Assembly: GCA_020630355.1 (NCBI GenBank)
Contig: JAHDBO010000093.1
Span: 1-7,270, forward strand
Direction: 5' to 3'
Length of the DNA stretch: 7,270 nucleotides
DNA from: Saprospiraceae bacterium
GTDB taxonomy: Bacteria; Bacteroidota; Bacteroidia; Chitinophagales; Saprospiraceae
In this document: positions 6,119 to 7,270 of the stretch, piece by piece
How positions within the stretch are numbered: the first letter of the stretch is position 1
Layout: each line of letters opens with the position of its first letter
Made by a program: the position numbers and the translations under genes
The notes under the pieces: generated by a model
Told to the model about the DNA's origin: nothing
Databases searched by the model: none
Seen by the model: only the letters and a program-made list of their open reading frames with translations

Positions 6119-7186
6119 TTAATATCTATGGATGCCCGTTAGGCGCTCTTTGTTGATGAGATTAAAATAAGCAGACAAATATTTTCTTAAATCTTTTCTG
6201 CTCTTAGGAGGTAAAAGCTTGAAATCGTCGCAAAAGGCAAGCAACTGTTCTTTTTTGTTCAAATGACTTTGAATCTCCTGTTTGGTCGTCTCTGAATCTG
6301 GGTGCAATCCCAGATAGCAACGATCTCTGATGCTCTTTTTGTGGTGTTTGGTGTTGAGCCTTGCGTAAGGCGCATTAACAACACCGCTAAAATCAAAATC
6401 ATAGGGAATGGGTCGATATACATCGCTGTTTTGTAATTTGACCAATTCCACATTTTTATGAAAAGGAGTCACTTTCCAATCTTCATTCCCAATCATATAT
6501 TGAAAAAGAGCCACCTTATCTGAATTGATGTGGCAGATGCTATCCGAAGGCACCGTGGATGGTTTCCACGAAATAGCGTTAATCCTTTGGAGCAATTCCT
6601 TTTTACTTTCGATTAGGAAACCATAACGGGTCTTGGGGGCGATATGCCCCTTAGTGTCCTCGTAGGTGATTTCAAGCAACTGAACCCTAAAACTGGTGTC
6701 CGTGAGTTCGTTATAAAGTTTGTAGACAAAATATTCTCTTAGGATGTTCTCTTTACTGGTCTCATGGTCATCGAGACAATGCGTGACTAGCTTGAAAGAG
6801 GAAAAAGGGTGTATTCTGAACCTTTTAAGTCCTTTTTTAGAAAATTTGACTTTGACCGAAGGGAAATCACAAATTCTTCTTCTGAATTTCCCTCGTGGTT
6901 TTACCCTGATCTCAAGCTGTTGCTCCATTCCCTTTTTATCAGCATAAGTAAAAAGGCCTTCTTGGTAAATATCTCTTTTGCGATTATTGAGTAGCCCTTC
7001 AATATCTGTCTTGATGACTACTTGAGGGATTTGCTTGTCGCTTTGCAGTTCCTCAAACATGCTATGCGTTGCCACTGCTGTTTCACTCAAGTTTGCTTTC
7101 ATTGCCCCGCTGCCGACATTCATGTAAATGAGGTAAACCAAGGAAGAGCCAAGGAGTATTATGACAATGTCTTTTAGATTTTTCAT
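6119..7186 (-). CDS. Membrane-anchored or exported protein of an uncharacterised family, CotH-kinase-like motifs
   Basis: A 355-residue protein without a name I can assign. A hydrophobic segment at about 7-22 (IVIILLGSSLVYLIYM) after MKNLKD is an N-terminal membrane anchor or signal peptide, so the rest should lie in the periplasm. Recognisable blocks are KPRGKFRRRICDFPSVKVKF (96-115), FKLVTHCLDD (131-140), ENILREYFVYKLYN (146-159), SFRVQLLEITYED (165-177), YGFLIES (188-194), FQYMIGNEDWKV (228-239) and IPYDFDFSGVVNAPYA (260-275). Lys132, Glu193, the N-E-D-W at 234-237 and D263-x-D265 follow the order of ATP- and metal-binding residues in CotH-type atypical kinases. That is my inference from motif spacing, not an established assignment. 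C106 and C137 could form a disulfide. The gene is monocistronic here, faces the PKD gene and shares its terminator. Bacteroidota carry many such proteins, usually labelled hypothetical. The start ATG immediately precedes the hydrophobic segment. Confidence 0.85.
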   Translation of the reverse strand: MKNLKDIVIILLGSSLVYLIYMNVGSGAMKANLSETAVATHSMFEELQSDKQIPQVVIKTDIEGLLNNRKRDIYQEGLFTYADKKGMEQQLEIRVKPRGKFRRRICDFPSVKVKFSKKGLKRFRIHPFSSFKLVTHCLDDHETSKENILREYFVYKLYNELTDTSFRVQLLEITYEDTKGHIAPKTRYGFLIESKKELLQRINAISWKPSTVPSDSICHINSDKVALFQYMIGNEDWKVTPFHKNVELVKLQNSDVYRPIPYDFDFSGVVNAPYARLNTKHHKKSIRDRCYLGLHPDSETTKQEIQSHLNKKEQLLAFCDDFKLLPPKSRKDLRKYLSAYFNLINKERLTGIHRY

Positions 7187-7270
7187 AATAAGGATAATGA
7201 TGACAGCGGGCTTTGTAAGGTCAATTTAGCCCCTTTTCAGAATATAAAACCTGTTTATTTCGATTTCTGA

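Noticed and set aside
6744..6994. Overlapping plus-strand frames inside the 6119-7186 gene
   Set aside because: They are antisense to conserved blocks of the real gene, have no initiation context and show no family motifs.
7187..7270. Promoter for the 6119-7186 gene (TTGACC on the minus strand)
   Set aside because: No -7 or -10 element at acceptable distance; the TTG to TATCCTTA spacing is about 25 bases, too long to support a call.

Overview
This is chromosomal DNA from a Bacteroidota bacterium, most likely a gliding or saprospiral/cytophagal marine-type lineage; the lineage below phylum is an inference. The evidence is a large secreted protein that ends in a gliding-motility-associated C-terminal domain (type IX secretion cargo signal, type B). 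It also carries the 'ATHIVGG...YRDC' N-terminal module and PKD repeats typical of that phylum. The DNA is moderately AT-rich, and Shine-Dalgarno sequences are weak or absent in front of the genes.

Layout. Positions 1-3337 hold four genes, all on the minus strand: tsaC-like (2768-3337), cca (1289-2734), a small exported protein of unknown function (686-1222), and the N-terminal part of hemE (1-535, running off the left edge). The first three are closely spaced (33 and 66 bp) and probably form one transcription unit. It ends at a hairpin terminator at 630-657, after which hemE follows. tsaC and cca both act on tRNA: the first makes the threonylcarbamoyl-AMP precursor of t6A37, the second builds or repairs the 3' CCA end.

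Positions 3338-3822 are a divergent intergenic region. It is not empty: on the plus strand, 3413-3604 reads as a decayed copy of the beginning of the gene immediately downstream. It has a signal-peptide-like stretch followed by AGEMSYECLGGGRY, and it aligns without gaps to the first 40 residues of the intact gene. This is the most interesting item in the window.

Positions 3823-6069 (plus) encode the 748-residue secreted, PKD-repeat, T9SS-sorted surface protein. It converges on a minus-strand gene (6119-7186) for a membrane-anchored or exported 355-residue protein of an uncharacterised family with kinase-like (CotH-like) motif spacing. The two share a perfect 17-bp hairpin at 6071-6109, which should terminate transcription from both sides. 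Positions 7187-7270 are the leader of that last gene, with nothing further recognised.

I see no tRNA or rRNA genes, CRISPR array, insertion sequence, attachment site or phage genes. Apart from the relic and the two poorly characterised exported proteins, the region looks like ordinary housekeeping plus cell-surface chromosome.
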